NCBI GenBank assembly: GCA_900469955.1
Contig: UBYX01000003.1
Location: forward strand, 310,001-374,000
Length of the DNA stretch: 64,000 nt
Direction of reading: 5' to 3'
Source of the DNA: Hyphomicrobiales bacterium
GTDB lineage: Bacteria > Pseudomonadota > Alphaproteobacteria > Rhizobiales > Rhizobiaceae
Position numbers and translations under genes: made by a program. Shown here in pieces: positions 52,638 to 62,425 of the stretch (position 1 is the first letter of the stretch; the number at the start of each line of letters is the position of its first letter). A model generated the notes under the pieces. That model saw only the letters and a list, made by a program, of their open reading frames with translations, did no database searches and was not told the origin of the DNA.

Positions 52638-53967
52638 GAACAGGGTAGCCTGGAGCGAAGGCATGTTCCTCCGCGTGCAGCATTTCCAACAGGCGGACCG
52701 GTGGACCGAACGGCTGGTACGTACAAGCACGCGCGGCCTCTCTCCCTATCCATGGGGCATTCTTGAAATCGGCATCGACCGCAGCGCACTGGCAATCGGC
52801 CATTTCGCTCTGTCCAATCTGCGCGGAATTCTTCCGGACGGCACCCCGTTCGAAGCTCCAATCGATACAGACCTGCCGCCACCGCTTGAACTGGACGAGG
52901 GCGTCAAAAATTCCATTATCTACCTGGCGCTTCCGGCAAGGCAACCCGGCAAGGCAGACGTTGCGTTAAACGGCGGCGCGATGCTCAACAGCGTGCGTTT
53001 CGTGGCTTCGCCCTATGAGGCACCGGATGCCAATGTCGAGACTGATTTCATGGCCCCGATCGATGTTGGGCGCCTCAAATTACGCTACCTTAAAAGCGGA
53101 GATGAGCTCACTGGATATGACCTGATCGGTCTTGCCCGCGTGATTGAAGTGCGTACCGATCGGGCCGTTGTCCTGGATCCGGAATATATCGCCCCGAGCC
53201 TAAATTGCGCGGCGGAGGCGCGGTTGGCGGAGCTGATGACCGAGCTTCTCGGCATCGTGCGCCACCGCGCAGAAGCGATTGCCGAACGGATCGGCGATCC
53301 AACCATCCGAGGCACGGCGGAGGTCGGCGATTATTTCCTGCTGCAGATCCTCAACCGTGCCGATCCGATGCTCAAGCATCTCCTGGCGAATTCTACCCGT
53401 ATCCATCCGATCGAGTTCTACGAGACATGCATTCAGCTGGCAGGAGAACTTGCCACGTTCACCACCGAACGCAAGCGTGCCACGGATTTTCCGCCTTATC
53501 GACACGAAGACCTGAAAGCGACCTTCGCCGCGGTGTTCGACGACCTCCGGGCTTCGCTTTCGGCCGTATTGGAGCAGGCTGCCGTTGCCATCGAGCTTGC
53601 CGAGCGCCGACATGGCGTGCGGGTTGGAACCATCAACGATCGTTCGCTGCTCAAGGATGCCGGCTTCGTGCTGGCAGTGCGGGCGGAGATGTCGGCCGAG
53701 GAGGTTCGCCGCAAGCTCCCGGCTCAAATCAAGGTGGGGCCTGTCGAGCGCATCGCCGATCTTGTCAACGTCGCGCTGCCAGGCATTCCGGTTCGGCCGC
53801 TGCCCGTGCTGCCACGCCAGCTGCCCTATCGGGCCGGCACCATCTATTTCGAACTCGACACCAAGAACCCGCTCTGGAAACAACTCGATACCTCAAGCGC
53901 CATCGCCTTGCATCTTGCTGGCGATTTCCCTGGCCTTGAAATGGAACTTTGGGCCCTTAGAGAATGA
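52627..53967 (+). CDS. tssK: TssK baseplate-membrane connector
   Basis: A 446-residue TssK (ImpJ/VasE). The N-terminal RVAWSEGMFLRVQHFQQADR near residue 6 is the family's signature shell-domain start, and YFELDTKNPLWKQLDTSSAI near 415 with LHLAGDFPGLEMELWAL closes the C-terminal domain that contacts TssL/TssM. It links baseplate to membrane complex. The ATG at 52627 overlaps the tagH stop by 11 bp, and its own stop overlaps the tssL start (ATGA). Confidence 0.95.
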   Translation: MRNENRVAWSEGMFLRVQHFQQADRWTERLVRTSTRGLSPYPWGILEIGIDRSALAIGHFALSNLRGILPDGTPFEAPIDTDLPPPLELDEGVKNSIIYLALPARQPGKADVALNGGAMLNSVRFVASPYEAPDANVETDFMAPIDVGRLKLRYLKSGDELTGYDLIGLARVIEVRTDRAVVLDPEYIAPSLNCAAEARLAELMTELLGIVRHRAEAIAERIGDPTIRGTAEVGDYFLLQILNRADPMLKHLLANSTRIHPIEFYETCIQLAGELATFTTERKRATDFPPYRHEDLKATFAAVFDDLRASLSAVLEQAAVAIELAERRHGVRVGTINDRSLLKDAGFVLAVRAEMSAEEVRRKLPAQIKVGPVERIADLVNVALPGIPVRPLPVLPRQLPYRAGTIYFELDTKNPLWKQLDTSSAIALHLAGDFPGLEMELWALRE

Positions 53968-55511
53968 AAAACGAACCCGCATCTTCGTGGCAGAACCTAC
54001 CTACCATCGTCGAACTTACCGACGATGGTACCAAGAAGAAACAATCCGCCCGCAAGATGGCGGAAATGCTGGACGATATTCTGGAGTTTCCGGACAACGC
54101 CTCTGGAAACGACCCCGAGCGGCCGAACGCCAAAAACGGCTGGTCAGTGGAATCGCTGCTTCGTGATTTCAGGTTCGGTGGAGAGGACGTGCCAACGCTC
54201 GTCCGCTCGGCAGCCCCGCTACTCAACCTTGCGCACACCCTGCGCTACAGTGACAATCAACCGGATATCGATGAGCTGCGGCGGCTTTCGGTTCAAGCCG
54301 TCAACCGATACGAACGCGATCTAGCAAGCGCCAGGATCAGCCCAGAACGCGCCCGCGCTGCGCACTACGTGGTCTGCGCGACCGTGGATGACGTGATCCT
54401 CAGCAAACCCTGGGGGGTGCGCGCGGGTTGGGCACGCTCCGGTCTGGTTTCGACATTCCATATGGATGTGACGGGCGGCGACCGCGTGTTCGACCTACTG
54501 GATCATTTTCACCATAGTCCCGGCGCCAACAGGGACCTGCTGCTGCTTATCTATCTCTGCCTGTCGCTTGCGTTCGAAGGCCGCACTCGTATTTCGCCGC
54601 GTGGTAACCTAGAACTCGGTCGTATCCGCGACAGTCTCTACAAAACACTCCTCGGTCAGTTTGGCGTTTTCGAACGCGAACTTTCACCACACTGGAAGGG
54701 CGTTTCCGCCCGCCACAAGCCGTTGCGAACTGCCGCCGCCCTTTGGACCCTTCTTTCCGTGCTCGCGCTCGTGTTCGCTCTTGGTTATCTCTTCTTCACG
54801 CTATCTCTCAACCGGGCATCCGATGGAACGTTTCAGCGCCTTGCGAGCCTCCCGCCGCGCCAACCGCCGAGCGTGTTGATTACCACGCCTGAACCAGAAC
54901 CGCAGCCCGATCCGGCGGCGGCGAAACCCGTGCCTGAACCACCAGCTGTGACACCACCAGCGCAGACGCCGTCGATACCGAGCCGGCTCGACAACCTTCT
55001 CGCGTTCCTTCAGCCGGAGGTCGACAAAAAGCTCGTCACTCTCTCCGATTCAAACGGTCGACTTCTGGTGCGCATAAACAATTCCGGCTTGTTCGATATC
55101 GGCAGCGCGGAGGTGAGCGACAAGTTCCACGACCTGCTGCAGAGAATCGGCGGCGCGCTCGCGGCTGAAAATTTCCGGGCCGTGGTCGTCGGTTACACCG
55201 ACAATGTGCCGATCCGCACGATACAATTCCCCTCGAACTGGCATCTTTCGGAAGCCCGCGCCAAGGCCGTGGGACAAATACTCAGTTCCTTCACCGGTCC
55301 TGAGTCGATCCTCACCGAAGGTCGGGCGGATAGCGACCCCATCGCCGATAACAGTACTGCGGAGGGTCGCGAAATGAACCGCCGCACGGAGATCCTGGTC
55401 CTGACGAACCCGTCCGAGCGGCTGACTGATACGAGCCTCAAGGTTCCGCCCATTCAGTCGGAACGACAGGAGGCGCCTGCGGACGCGACCATAGGAGGCA
55501 CGTCAAGATGA
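53964..55511 (+). CDS. tssL: TssL with C-terminal OmpA-like domain
   Basis: A 515-residue inner-membrane protein. The cytoplasmic DotU domain covers about 60-250, one membrane span sits near 260-284 (LLSVLALVFALGYLFFTL), then a Pro-rich linker and a periplasmic OmpA/MotB domain (about 375-490) with VVGYTDNVPI, NWHLSEARAKAV and MNRRTEI, which keep the peptidoglycan-binding residues. The N-terminus reads MKNEPASSWQNLPTIVEL, placing Thr at 14, the residue phosphorylated by PpkA in Agrobacterium. ATGA overlaps join it to tssK and tssM, so the three are tightly coupled. Confidence 0.95.
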   Translation: MKNEPASSWQNLPTIVELTDDGTKKKQSARKMAEMLDDILEFPDNASGNDPERPNAKNGWSVESLLRDFRFGGEDVPTLVRSAAPLLNLAHTLRYSDNQPDIDELRRLSVQAVNRYERDLASARISPERARAAHYVVCATVDDVILSKPWGVRAGWARSGLVSTFHMDVTGGDRVFDLLDHFHHSPGANRDLLLLIYLCLSLAFEGRTRISPRGNLELGRIRDSLYKTLLGQFGVFERELSPHWKGVSARHKPLRTAAALWTLLSVLALVFALGYLFFTLSLNRASDGTFQRLASLPPRQPPSVLITTPEPEPQPDPAAAKPVPEPPAVTPPAQTPSIPSRLDNLLAFLQPEVDKKLVTLSDSNGRLLVRINNSGLFDIGSAEVSDKFHDLLQRIGGALAAENFRAVVVGYTDNVPIRTIQFPSNWHLSEARAKAVGQILSSFTGPESILTEGRADSDPIADNSTAEGREMNRRTEILVLTNPSERLTDTSLKVPPIQSERQEAPADATIGGTSR

Positions 55512-58500
55512 ACCCCTTAAGCCTCTTTTATTCGCTTCGCTCCTACGTAGAGGCCTATGCCGGTCTCCTCGGGCGGCGTTTCATCACCATCATCTGGGTG
55601 GCCGCCGTTTGTGTGGTCATCTGGTTTTACGGCCATCTCGCCGCCTACGGAGATTTCAAGCCGCTCGCTGTCGCAAACACGCGCCTCACGCTGATCGGCG
55701 TCATCATCGCTGGTTGGCTCGCGTATCTCGCCTTTACCATCATCCGCGACCGGCGCCGCGATAAACAACTGGTGGAAGGGATAGAGCAGGATGCTGCCGC
55801 TGAAGCCGCCGCCAGCCAGCAGGCGGAAGTCGGCGAGATCCACAGCCGCCTCAAGGAAGCCCTGCAGCTCCTCCGCCGCATCACCCGAAAGCGTTTCGGC
55901 TATATTTACGACCTTCCCTGGTATGTGATCTTCGGAGCACCCGGTTCCGGCAAGACCACTGCTCTTACCAATTCCGGCCTTAGATTTCCCCTTGGCGACG
56001 CTCTCGGAGGTAATTCCATCCAAGGCATTGGCGGCACGCGCCACTGCAACTGGTGGTTTGCCGACGAGGCGATCCTGATCGACACCGCCGGTCGGTACAC
56101 GACCCAGGACGATCTCAACGGTACGGCCAAAGCAGGTTGGGAGGGCTTCCTCGGACTGCTGCGCAAGTATCGTCCCTCCCAACCCATCAACGGCGCGCTC
56201 GTGACACTGTCCATCGGCGACCTGCTCACGCGCGATGCCGAAGCACAACGCGAGGAAATCAGGATCATTCGCCAACGTCTTTCGGAACTGGACGAATTTT
56301 TACACGCACGCGTTCCGGTCTACCTGGTGCTCACAAAAGTCGATCTCCTCACCGGTTTTGTCGAATTTTTCGATGGGTTCAATAAGAGCGACCGGGAGCA
56401 GGTCTGGGGAACAACGTTCGGACTGGAGGAAAGCTACAAGTCCACCACCCTGCCTGATCGTTTCCTCGAAGAGTTTGCAATGCTGCAGGAACGCGTCGGT
56501 GCAATGCTGATCGAGCGCCTGCAGCAGGAGCCAAACCCGGAATTGCGCGGCCGGATTTTCCGCTTTCCTGCTGAACTCGCCTCGCTGAAGGAACGCCTCC
56601 ACGAAGTTATGACGGAGCTTTGTTTCGGCTCCAAGTTGATCCAACCACCCCTGTTGCGAGGGATTTACTTTGCCTCCGGTACCCAAGCGCAAACTGTGGC
56701 GTCAGCACCCATCCCGCGCTCACGCCGAAGCTACTTTCTATCGCGCCTCTTCAAGGATGTGATCTTCGACGAAGCTTCGCTCGTCGCTCGCGACAAGCGA
56801 TTGTCCGGCCGACAGGTTCTGCTCCGCCGCGCCGCCTACGCCTGCGCAGTCGTGGCGCTCGCAGTGGTTCTCACGAGCTGGACAGCAACCTATTTCCAAA
56901 ACACTTCCGCGCTCGCTAGCGCTGAACAGCGTATCGACGCCTATGAACAACTCGTGCGGGACGTACCGGTGCGCGAGGTCGCCGACACGGATTTCCTGCG
57001 CGTGCTGCCGGCGCTGGACAACCTGGCCGCAGTCACGACGGACTTTTCTCAAGCACGCGTGTGGCCGCTCAGTTTCGGCCTTGACCAGGAAAGCAAGGTT
57101 TCAGGCAGGCAGCGCGAGGCCTACCAGCGGGCCCTGAACGCACTCCTGCTACCACGCATCCTGGTGCAGCTCCAAAAGGAGATGACGGAGACGGTCGAAG
57201 TCGCCAAAGTGTTCGATGCACTCAAACTCTATGGCATGCTCGGGGGTCTCGGCCAGATGGATCCCGCCTTCGTCGCCGCCGAAGCAGAAGACATGTTCAC
57301 GGCCTTGTATCCCGGTGAAGGACGTGCGTTTGCCCGGCAGGCCCTTATTGCTCACGCCACGGCGATGGCTCAGGGTTCATTGCCGCCGATCGAACTCGAT
57401 AGTGTCTTGATAGCCAAGGCCAGGGAAACCATCCGCTCGCAAAGCATCGCTACCCGTGCCTATGACATTCTCGCAGACTACCGGCAGGCGCGAGCTCTTC
57501 CAGCTTGGGCTCCCGCTGATGCGCTTGGTCCGGTAGCTGAACGGGTTTTCGAGCGAAGCTCCCGCACCCCCTTGAACGAGGGTATTCCCGGCTTCTTCTC
57601 CAGTGCCGGATATCGTCTGGTCGTCCTGCCGAGGATCACCGACGCCGCCCGGAAGGCGCTTGATGAGCACTGGGTGCGAGGAGCCGCTAATCCCGCTGGC
57701 ACCACTGTCGACACCATCAGTCAGGCGGCTCTGCAACTTTATTTCGGCAGTTTTCAGCAACGCTGGTCTTCCCTGCTCGCCGACATCAGGGTGAAGCCGT
57801 CCCAGACCATTGCCGATGCGGCAGAAACCACGCGTATTCTGGCGAGCGAGCCAAGTCCGGTGGAAACCATCGTCAAGTCAATCGTCGCCGCCACGGATTT
57901 ACGCGCTCCAGGTACTGAGGTCGCCTCCGCGGGTGATGTTCGCCCTGTTTCCGCTACGGCGCTTGCCAGTGCTGCTAACGCACCGGATCTTTTCGGTTCC
58001 CTTCGCGAGGCTCTTGAGCCACCCGCAGGTCAGACACCCGTTGCAGATCAGAAGGATACGCCAAAGTCCCGGATTGCAATGGTAGGGCCGGTTTTGCAGA
58101 AAGTTCACGAGCAACTATCGCGCGCGACCACTTCCACGGCAGAAGTGGCAAAGGTCTTCGACGTCGACAGCCAGCTTACCAATGCCAATCAGGACCTCCT
58201 CCAGCAGACTCGCCGGCTTCCCGCCCCCGTCGACACCTGGATCGCCGGGGTCGCAGCCGATGTCGGCTCACTCGCTGTCAAATCCGCTCGCACCCGCATC
58301 GACGATGCCTGGGCAGTCGAAGGGGCGGCGTTCTGCTCCAATGTCGTCAGCGGTCGGTATCCATTCGACCGCGAATCTCCGCGCGACGTGGCGATGAGCG
58401 ACTTCGTTCGGTTGTTCGGACCGGAAGGCCTGTTCAAGACATTCTTCAACGCAAAATTGGCAGCCTTCGTGGACACCGCATCGACCCCTTGGGGGTGGAA

Positions 58501-58984
58501 GGGCACCTTCGGCGCATCCAGCATCCCGAGCGAAGCGATTGCTCAGTTCGAGAATGCCGACAAGATTAACCGGGCTTTCTTTCCGGCAGGTAGCGAAAAC
58601 CCGGCAGTCACCATCAACATCAAACCCGTCTCTCTGTCGAAGGAGGCCAACGCGGTGATGCTGGAGATCGAGGGACAGCGGGTGGTTTATTTCCATGGGC
58701 CGATCCAATCCAAATCGATTGTCTGGCCGTCTACCGAAGCGAGCAATGTCTCGCGGCTTGCTTTCCAGCCGGGCGGTTGGCAACAGGCACTGACGGAAAA
58801 CGGTGACTGGTCGCCCTTCCGACTTTTCGACGACGCCCGTATCACCCTGCAGGGTGACGACCTCTTCCGCGCCAAGTTCGAGCAGAATGGCCAGTCGGCG
58901 GAGTTCGACGTTCAGTTCGGCTCGGTATTGAACCCATTCCGGCTGGAGGCGCTCAGCGCTTTCTCGTGTCCCACGCAGTTCTGA
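55508..58984 (+). CDS. tssM: TssM (IcmF) membrane-complex ATPase
   Basis: A 1158-residue IcmF-family protein. Two membrane spans lie near residues 24-45 (FITIIWVAAVCVVIWF) and 62-80, a Walker A motif GAPGSGKTT near 143 begins the cytoplasmic NTPase domain, and a third span is near 440-462 (VVALAVVLTSWTATYF). The long remainder is periplasmic and ends in the beta-domain that contacts the outer-membrane side, with QFGSVLNPFRLEALSAFSCP as C-terminus. Unlike classical systems no TssJ lipoprotein gene is present to receive it. Confidence 0.96.
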   Translation: MNPLSLFYSLRSYVEAYAGLLGRRFITIIWVAAVCVVIWFYGHLAAYGDFKPLAVANTRLTLIGVIIAGWLAYLAFTIIRDRRRDKQLVEGIEQDAAAEAAASQQAEVGEIHSRLKEALQLLRRITRKRFGYIYDLPWYVIFGAPGSGKTTALTNSGLRFPLGDALGGNSIQGIGGTRHCNWWFADEAILIDTAGRYTTQDDLNGTAKAGWEGFLGLLRKYRPSQPINGALVTLSIGDLLTRDAEAQREEIRIIRQRLSELDEFLHARVPVYLVLTKVDLLTGFVEFFDGFNKSDREQVWGTTFGLEESYKSTTLPDRFLEEFAMLQERVGAMLIERLQQEPNPELRGRIFRFPAELASLKERLHEVMTELCFGSKLIQPPLLRGIYFASGTQAQTVASAPIPRSRRSYFLSRLFKDVIFDEASLVARDKRLSGRQVLLRRAAYACAVVALAVVLTSWTATYFQNTSALASAEQRIDAYEQLVRDVPVREVADTDFLRVLPALDNLAAVTTDFSQARVWPLSFGLDQESKVSGRQREAYQRALNALLLPRILVQLQKEMTETVEVAKVFDALKLYGMLGGLGQMDPAFVAAEAEDMFTALYPGEGRAFARQALIAHATAMAQGSLPPIELDSVLIAKARETIRSQSIATRAYDILADYRQARALPAWAPADALGPVAERVFERSSRTPLNEGIPGFFSSAGYRLVVLPRITDAARKALDEHWVRGAANPAGTTVDTISQAALQLYFGSFQQRWSSLLADIRVKPSQTIADAAETTRILASEPSPVETIVKSIVAATDLRAPGTEVASAGDVRPVSATALASAANAPDLFGSLREALEPPAGQTPVADQKDTPKSRIAMVGPVLQKVHEQLSRATTSTAEVAKVFDVDSQLTNANQDLLQQTRRLPAPVDTWIAGVAADVGSLAVKSARTRIDDAWAVEGAAFCSNVVSGRYPFDRESPRDVAMSDFVRLFGPEGLFKTFFNAKLAAFVDTASTPWGWKGTFGASSIPSEAIAQFENADKINRAFFPAGSENPAVTINIKPVSLSKEANAVMLEIEGQRVVYFHGPIQSKSIVWPSTEASNVSRLAFQPGGWQQALTENGDWSPFRLFDDARITLQGDDLFRAKFEQNGQSAEFDVQFGSVLNPFRLEALSAFSCPTQF

Positions 58985-58994
58985 TCGCTTCACC

Positions 58995-60377
58995 ATGAAC
59001 GAACACGCAACACTCGATCAGACAATGACGGAAGCCGACAGGATCGGCTTTTTCGGCAAGCTGCCGACCCATGGCGATTTCGTCTCGACAGGACTGAGCC
59101 GAAACGCCCAAGGTGCCCTCGACAACTGGCTACAGGCAGGCCTTCAGGTCATGCAACAGGAACTCGGCGAAGAATGGGAACGCCTTTTCCGATCGATGCC
59201 CGCCTGGCGCTTCATCGTCGAACGCGGTCTTTGGGGCCCGGCAACGCTTGCGGGCGTAATGGTTCCGAGCACCGACCGGGTTGGTCGCAGCTTCCCGCTG
59301 GTTATCGCCTCCCAACTTCATGGTTTCGCCGACCACCCTCGCCGGCTGTATCTGGACGCGACGTGGTTCACAGCCGCGGAAGTGATCGCGGAAACCGTTG
59401 CCAAAAGCGATTTCGATATAGGTCATTTCACCGCGAGCCTTAAACGGCTGAGAAACCTGCGGCCATCCGACACCGACGAAGGTGAGGTCGACCACCATCA
59501 CATCTCGCCGCGGGGGACGCTTTGGTGGCGGATCGACCGGGAAGACTGCCGCGCGAAAGGCTTTCGCACCGATGGAGCACCTCAACCTGCGCACTTCCCG
59601 AAGCTGTTAGCCGAAGCCGCCGCCGTGGCGCCTCCGCCACCGGACGCTCCACCTGTGAACACAGACTTGCACAAACCTACTCTTCGGGGGGAACAGCGCC
59701 ATGTTCTGAACCTAGCCCATAGCTATGCCAGTCATCCCGGAACACGGCTCACACTAAACGCGGATTCGCTGCTTGTTTTACGAAGCCCATCGATCTTTGC
59801 GGTCGTAGATGGCGTTGGCGACGACAGCGGCGCGGCGGAGGCCGGACGCGTTGTGACAAACGTGCTGAGAGAAGCTGTCCCGCAGGAGACGATGGAGGCT
59901 CTCGTGCAGGAGATTAAAGGTAAACTTGGTCGCGCTCATGGCCTTCTGCAGGCGGCCCACTTGTCATCGGACCGTGAACCAGCGTCGGCGAGTGCCGTGG
60001 TATTGGCAAGCTTTCAGGATCGTTTCGCCCTGTTTTGGGCAGGCGACGCGCGATGCTATCTTGTCCGGGACGGCATGATGCGTTGTCTGACCCGGGATCA
60101 CGTCGAGGTCGGGCTGAAGCGAAGGCTCTCCCGCGGCGTAGGCATCAGGGGCCAGCTCAGCCCTGAACTGAGCTCGGACAAGTTCCTGCCGGGAGACCGT
60201 TTTTTACTGTGCAGCAATCCGCTGCCCCGCGTCCTGCCGGAGCGGACCATCGCGGAAATTCTGCTCTCCGTAAGCCTTGATGAGGTAGCCGCGGTTCTCG
60301 CGCAAGAGGGATTGATTGCCAACTGCCGCGAGAATATCAGCGCCATCGTAATCGATGCACAGACCAATGTCCGTTGA
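58995..60377 (+). CDS. TagF-PppA fusion (T6SS regulator and PP2C phosphatase)
   Basis: A 460-residue two-domain protein. Residues 13-165 are TagF (DUF2094): GFFGKLPTHGDFVSTGLS, then FRSMPAWRFIVERGLWGP and GVMVPSTDRVGRSFPLVIA-like text. Residues 225-455 are a PP2C phosphatase with FAVVDGVGDDSGAAEAG near 272, SASAVVLASF near 331 and FWAGDARCYLVRDG near 348. Two metal-site motifs are atypical: Asp-Asp replaces the usual Gly-Gly after DG-x, and the last DN-x-T reads EN-I-S. TagF and PppA both switch the T6SS off; Agrobacterium has the same fusion. It starts 10 nt after tssM. Confidence 0.9.
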   Translation: MNEHATLDQTMTEADRIGFFGKLPTHGDFVSTGLSRNAQGALDNWLQAGLQVMQQELGEEWERLFRSMPAWRFIVERGLWGPATLAGVMVPSTDRVGRSFPLVIASQLHGFADHPRRLYLDATWFTAAEVIAETVAKSDFDIGHFTASLKRLRNLRPSDTDEGEVDHHHISPRGTLWWRIDREDCRAKGFRTDGAPQPAHFPKLLAEAAAVAPPPPDAPPVNTDLHKPTLRGEQRHVLNLAHSYASHPGTRLTLNADSLLVLRSPSIFAVVDGVGDDSGAAEAGRVVTNVLREAVPQETMEALVQEIKGKLGRAHGLLQAAHLSSDREPASASAVVLASFQDRFALFWAGDARCYLVRDGMMRCLTRDHVEVGLKRRLSRGVGIRGQLSPELSSDKFLPGDRFLLCSNPLPRVLPERTIAEILLSVSLDEVAAVLAQEGLIANCRENISAIVIDAQTNVR

Positions 60378-61275
60378 CCTAACCAAAGGCGAAGCCGAAG
60401 AGGTCGCGCGGCGATTCTCCTCTCTGTGGCAAGCCCTCATCAGTGGCGAAAAAAGTCCCCATTCAAAGGAGACAAGAGCGATGCTCGTGGATCGCGTGCG
60501 CGATGCATTGGATCGCGGGCTCGATAAGCTGGATGGCTCAGACAGGACCATCATTGCCAACACTTTTGTTCTGGAGGCTTTGGTCCATCGCGGAATTTCG
60601 GTCGATGTCTTTCGAGCCCGTCACCGGGAGCTCGGCACGATTCATGCGATAAAGATGCTTCGTGCAGACCATGCCCACGACCCGGTAGCGCGTAGACTTC
60701 TGTTGCGCGAAGCGCAAATCGGGATGGCGCTCCATCATCCCCACATTGCCGCGGCCCAGGTGGTATTGCGACTTTCCGATGGCCGACCCGCACTTGTCAC
60801 TGAATGGCTCGATCACCGCGTGGCAGAGCTTTCACGGGGGTCGCTTTCGATCAAGGATGTGACGACGATGATGGTTGCGTTGCTTTCGGCGATTTCCGCC
60901 GTGCATGCCGCAGGTTTTGTCCACTGCGACCTGTCGCCCTCAAACCTCCGTTACGGAGACAGCATTCGTGATATCAAGATCGTCGATTTCGGAATTGCGC
61001 TGGAAATCGGTCGCAGACATAGCGAGCTCGACATTGCCTTCGCCGGTCAACCGGATTTCGCCGCCCCGGAACAAATGGCGGGGGAGAACGTGGATGTACG
61101 CTCGGATCTCTACGCCGCCGGGCTCTTGCTGTCGCTACTTCTGCGGCATTGCCGGGAGACGGCAGAGAAGGCAGAGAAACTAAAAACTCTCGCAATCCGA
61201 TTGTCGCAGCCGCGTCCGGAAGACAGACCCAAAAACGCGAACGCCGCCCTGCATCTGCTCGGCGGCCTGAAATAG
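60367..61275 (+). CDS. ppkA: Ser/Thr protein kinase PpkA
   Basis: A 302-residue cytoplasmic kinase without a membrane span. AIKMLRADHA near residue 94 gives the ATP Lys, VHCDLSPSNLRYG near 183 the catalytic loop (HCD in place of HRD), KIVDFGIALE near 202 the DFG, and FAAPEQMAGENVDVRSDLYAAG near 230 (split) the activation-segment end. The glycine-rich loop is poorly conserved. It should phosphorylate TssL at Thr14 so that Fha binds, opposing PppA. ATG 60367 overlaps the previous gene by 11 bp; ATG 60355 is possible. It ends the structural operon. Confidence 0.88.
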   Translation: MSVDLTKGEAEEVARRFSSLWQALISGEKSPHSKETRAMLVDRVRDALDRGLDKLDGSDRTIIANTFVLEALVHRGISVDVFRARHRELGTIHAIKMLRADHAHDPVARRLLLREAQIGMALHHPHIAAAQVVLRLSDGRPALVTEWLDHRVAELSRGSLSIKDVTTMMVALLSAISAVHAAGFVHCDLSPSNLRYGDSIRDIKIVDFGIALEIGRRHSELDIAFAGQPDFAAPEQMAGENVDVRSDLYAAGLLLSLLLRHCRETAEKAEKLKTLAIRLSQPRPEDRPKNANAALHLLGGLK

Positions 61276-61288
61276 CCGTGAAGGATAC

Positions 61289-62425
61289 TTAGTTCGAGCC
61301 TGGAAGCGGAGCCGCCGCCGTCGGCGCGCTTTTCTGGTACACCGTAAAGAGCTTTGCGAAATCCACCAGGCCGGAATTGCTGGCATAGAGAATGTCGCCG
61401 TCCATGACCTTGAACTGCTGCATTAGTGCCAGGTTGGAAACGTCGTTCAGGTCCACCCGGTAAATCGCCGGTTTGCTGGTTACGAAAGGTGCACCGGGAT
61501 TCTTGGCGGCATTTACAGCTGCGGCTTGGGTGTAGACGGGCTGGTTGCGCAGAACGTAAAAATTGCTCGCATCAGCGCGATCGTCGAGCAATCCGCCGGC
61601 GCGGCCAAGCGCCTGTGCCAGCGTCAGCTTACCGGGCTCGAACTCGAATTCACCCACGCTCTTGAACGCGCCGAAGGCGGTGAAGGTCACAGCGTCCTTT
61701 CCGATGTAAAGCTGATCGTCGGGCAGGAGATGGACGTTCTGCCGGTCCTCATTTAAAACCCGTTCAAGGGGCGCGCTGGCACGTTGCTTGCCGCGAATGA
61801 GCGTTACGGTCGCTGCGCTCGGCGCGGACGATGCACCTCCGGCAAGCGCAATCGCATCAAGCACTTTTTCCTTGCGGGCTGTGAGAGGGAAGCGGCCAGC
61901 CGAACGGACGTCGCCGTTGACTGTGAAGCCGCTCGTGGGTTTGTCAACAACCGTAACGATTGCCTGCGGGTTGACAGCCGAACCCTTCAAACCAGCAACA
62001 ATGCGCGCCTGCAGTGCTTCGGGTGAAGATTCAAGCACCCGCTGCCGGCCGACGAACGGCAGAGTCACGGTGCCCGCCGAGTCCACAGTAAAACGGCCGA
62101 GATTGAGGGTCTTGCTCTGGGTCGAGGAGAAAAGTCCCTCCTCACCAGTGTCGAGAATCGTCACCTCGACAACGTCCCCGCGACGCAACCTGGTATCGGC
62201 GAACCCGCCCGAACGCATGATGCTGAGGCCGCTATCCGCCGCCGAATAGGCGAGCGGCGAGACAGCCACGGGATCCATCGGCGCATCGGCAAGCCTGACG
62301 ACCCGAATCCGTTCGTTCGTCCTTGGATCGGTGGCGCTATAAAAACTGCCAGCCGTTGGGCCGTCCGAAGGGCGTGCGCAGGCAGCGAGAACCGCGACAA
62401 AAACGAAGGGCATCAGCTTCCGCAT
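61289..62425 (-). CDS. Wza-type polysaccharide export lipoprotein
   Basis: A 378-residue outer-membrane lipoprotein of the Wza/BexD group. The N-terminus MRKLMPFVFVAVLAACARPS has a lipobox ending in Cys16. The Poly_export domain follows (LRRGDVVEVTILDTGEEGLF near residue 80, then VDSAGTVTLPFVGRQRV), and two SLBB-like regions (FTVNGDVRSAGRFPLT near 180 and AFKSVGEFEFEPGKLTLAQALGRAGG near 255, split). It would form the exit channel for an exopolysaccharide; no polymerase or other export genes are visible. AAGGA before ATG 62425 supports this start over 62458. It is convergent to ppkA with a 13-bp gap. Confidence 0.9.
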   Translation of the reverse strand: MRKLMPFVFVAVLAACARPSDGPTAGSFYSATDPRTNERIRVVRLADAPMDPVAVSPLAYSAADSGLSIMRSGGFADTRLRRGDVVEVTILDTGEEGLFSSTQSKTLNLGRFTVDSAGTVTLPFVGRQRVLESSPEALQARIVAGLKGSAVNPQAIVTVVDKPTSGFTVNGDVRSAGRFPLTARKEKVLDAIALAGGASSAPSAATVTLIRGKQRASAPLERVLNEDRQNVHLLPDDQLYIGKDAVTFTAFGAFKSVGEFEFEPGKLTLAQALGRAGGLLDDRADASNFYVLRNQPVYTQAAAVNAAKNPGAPFVTSKPAIYRVDLNDVSNLALMQQFKVMDGDILYASNSGLVDFAKLFTVYQKSAPTAAAPLPGSN

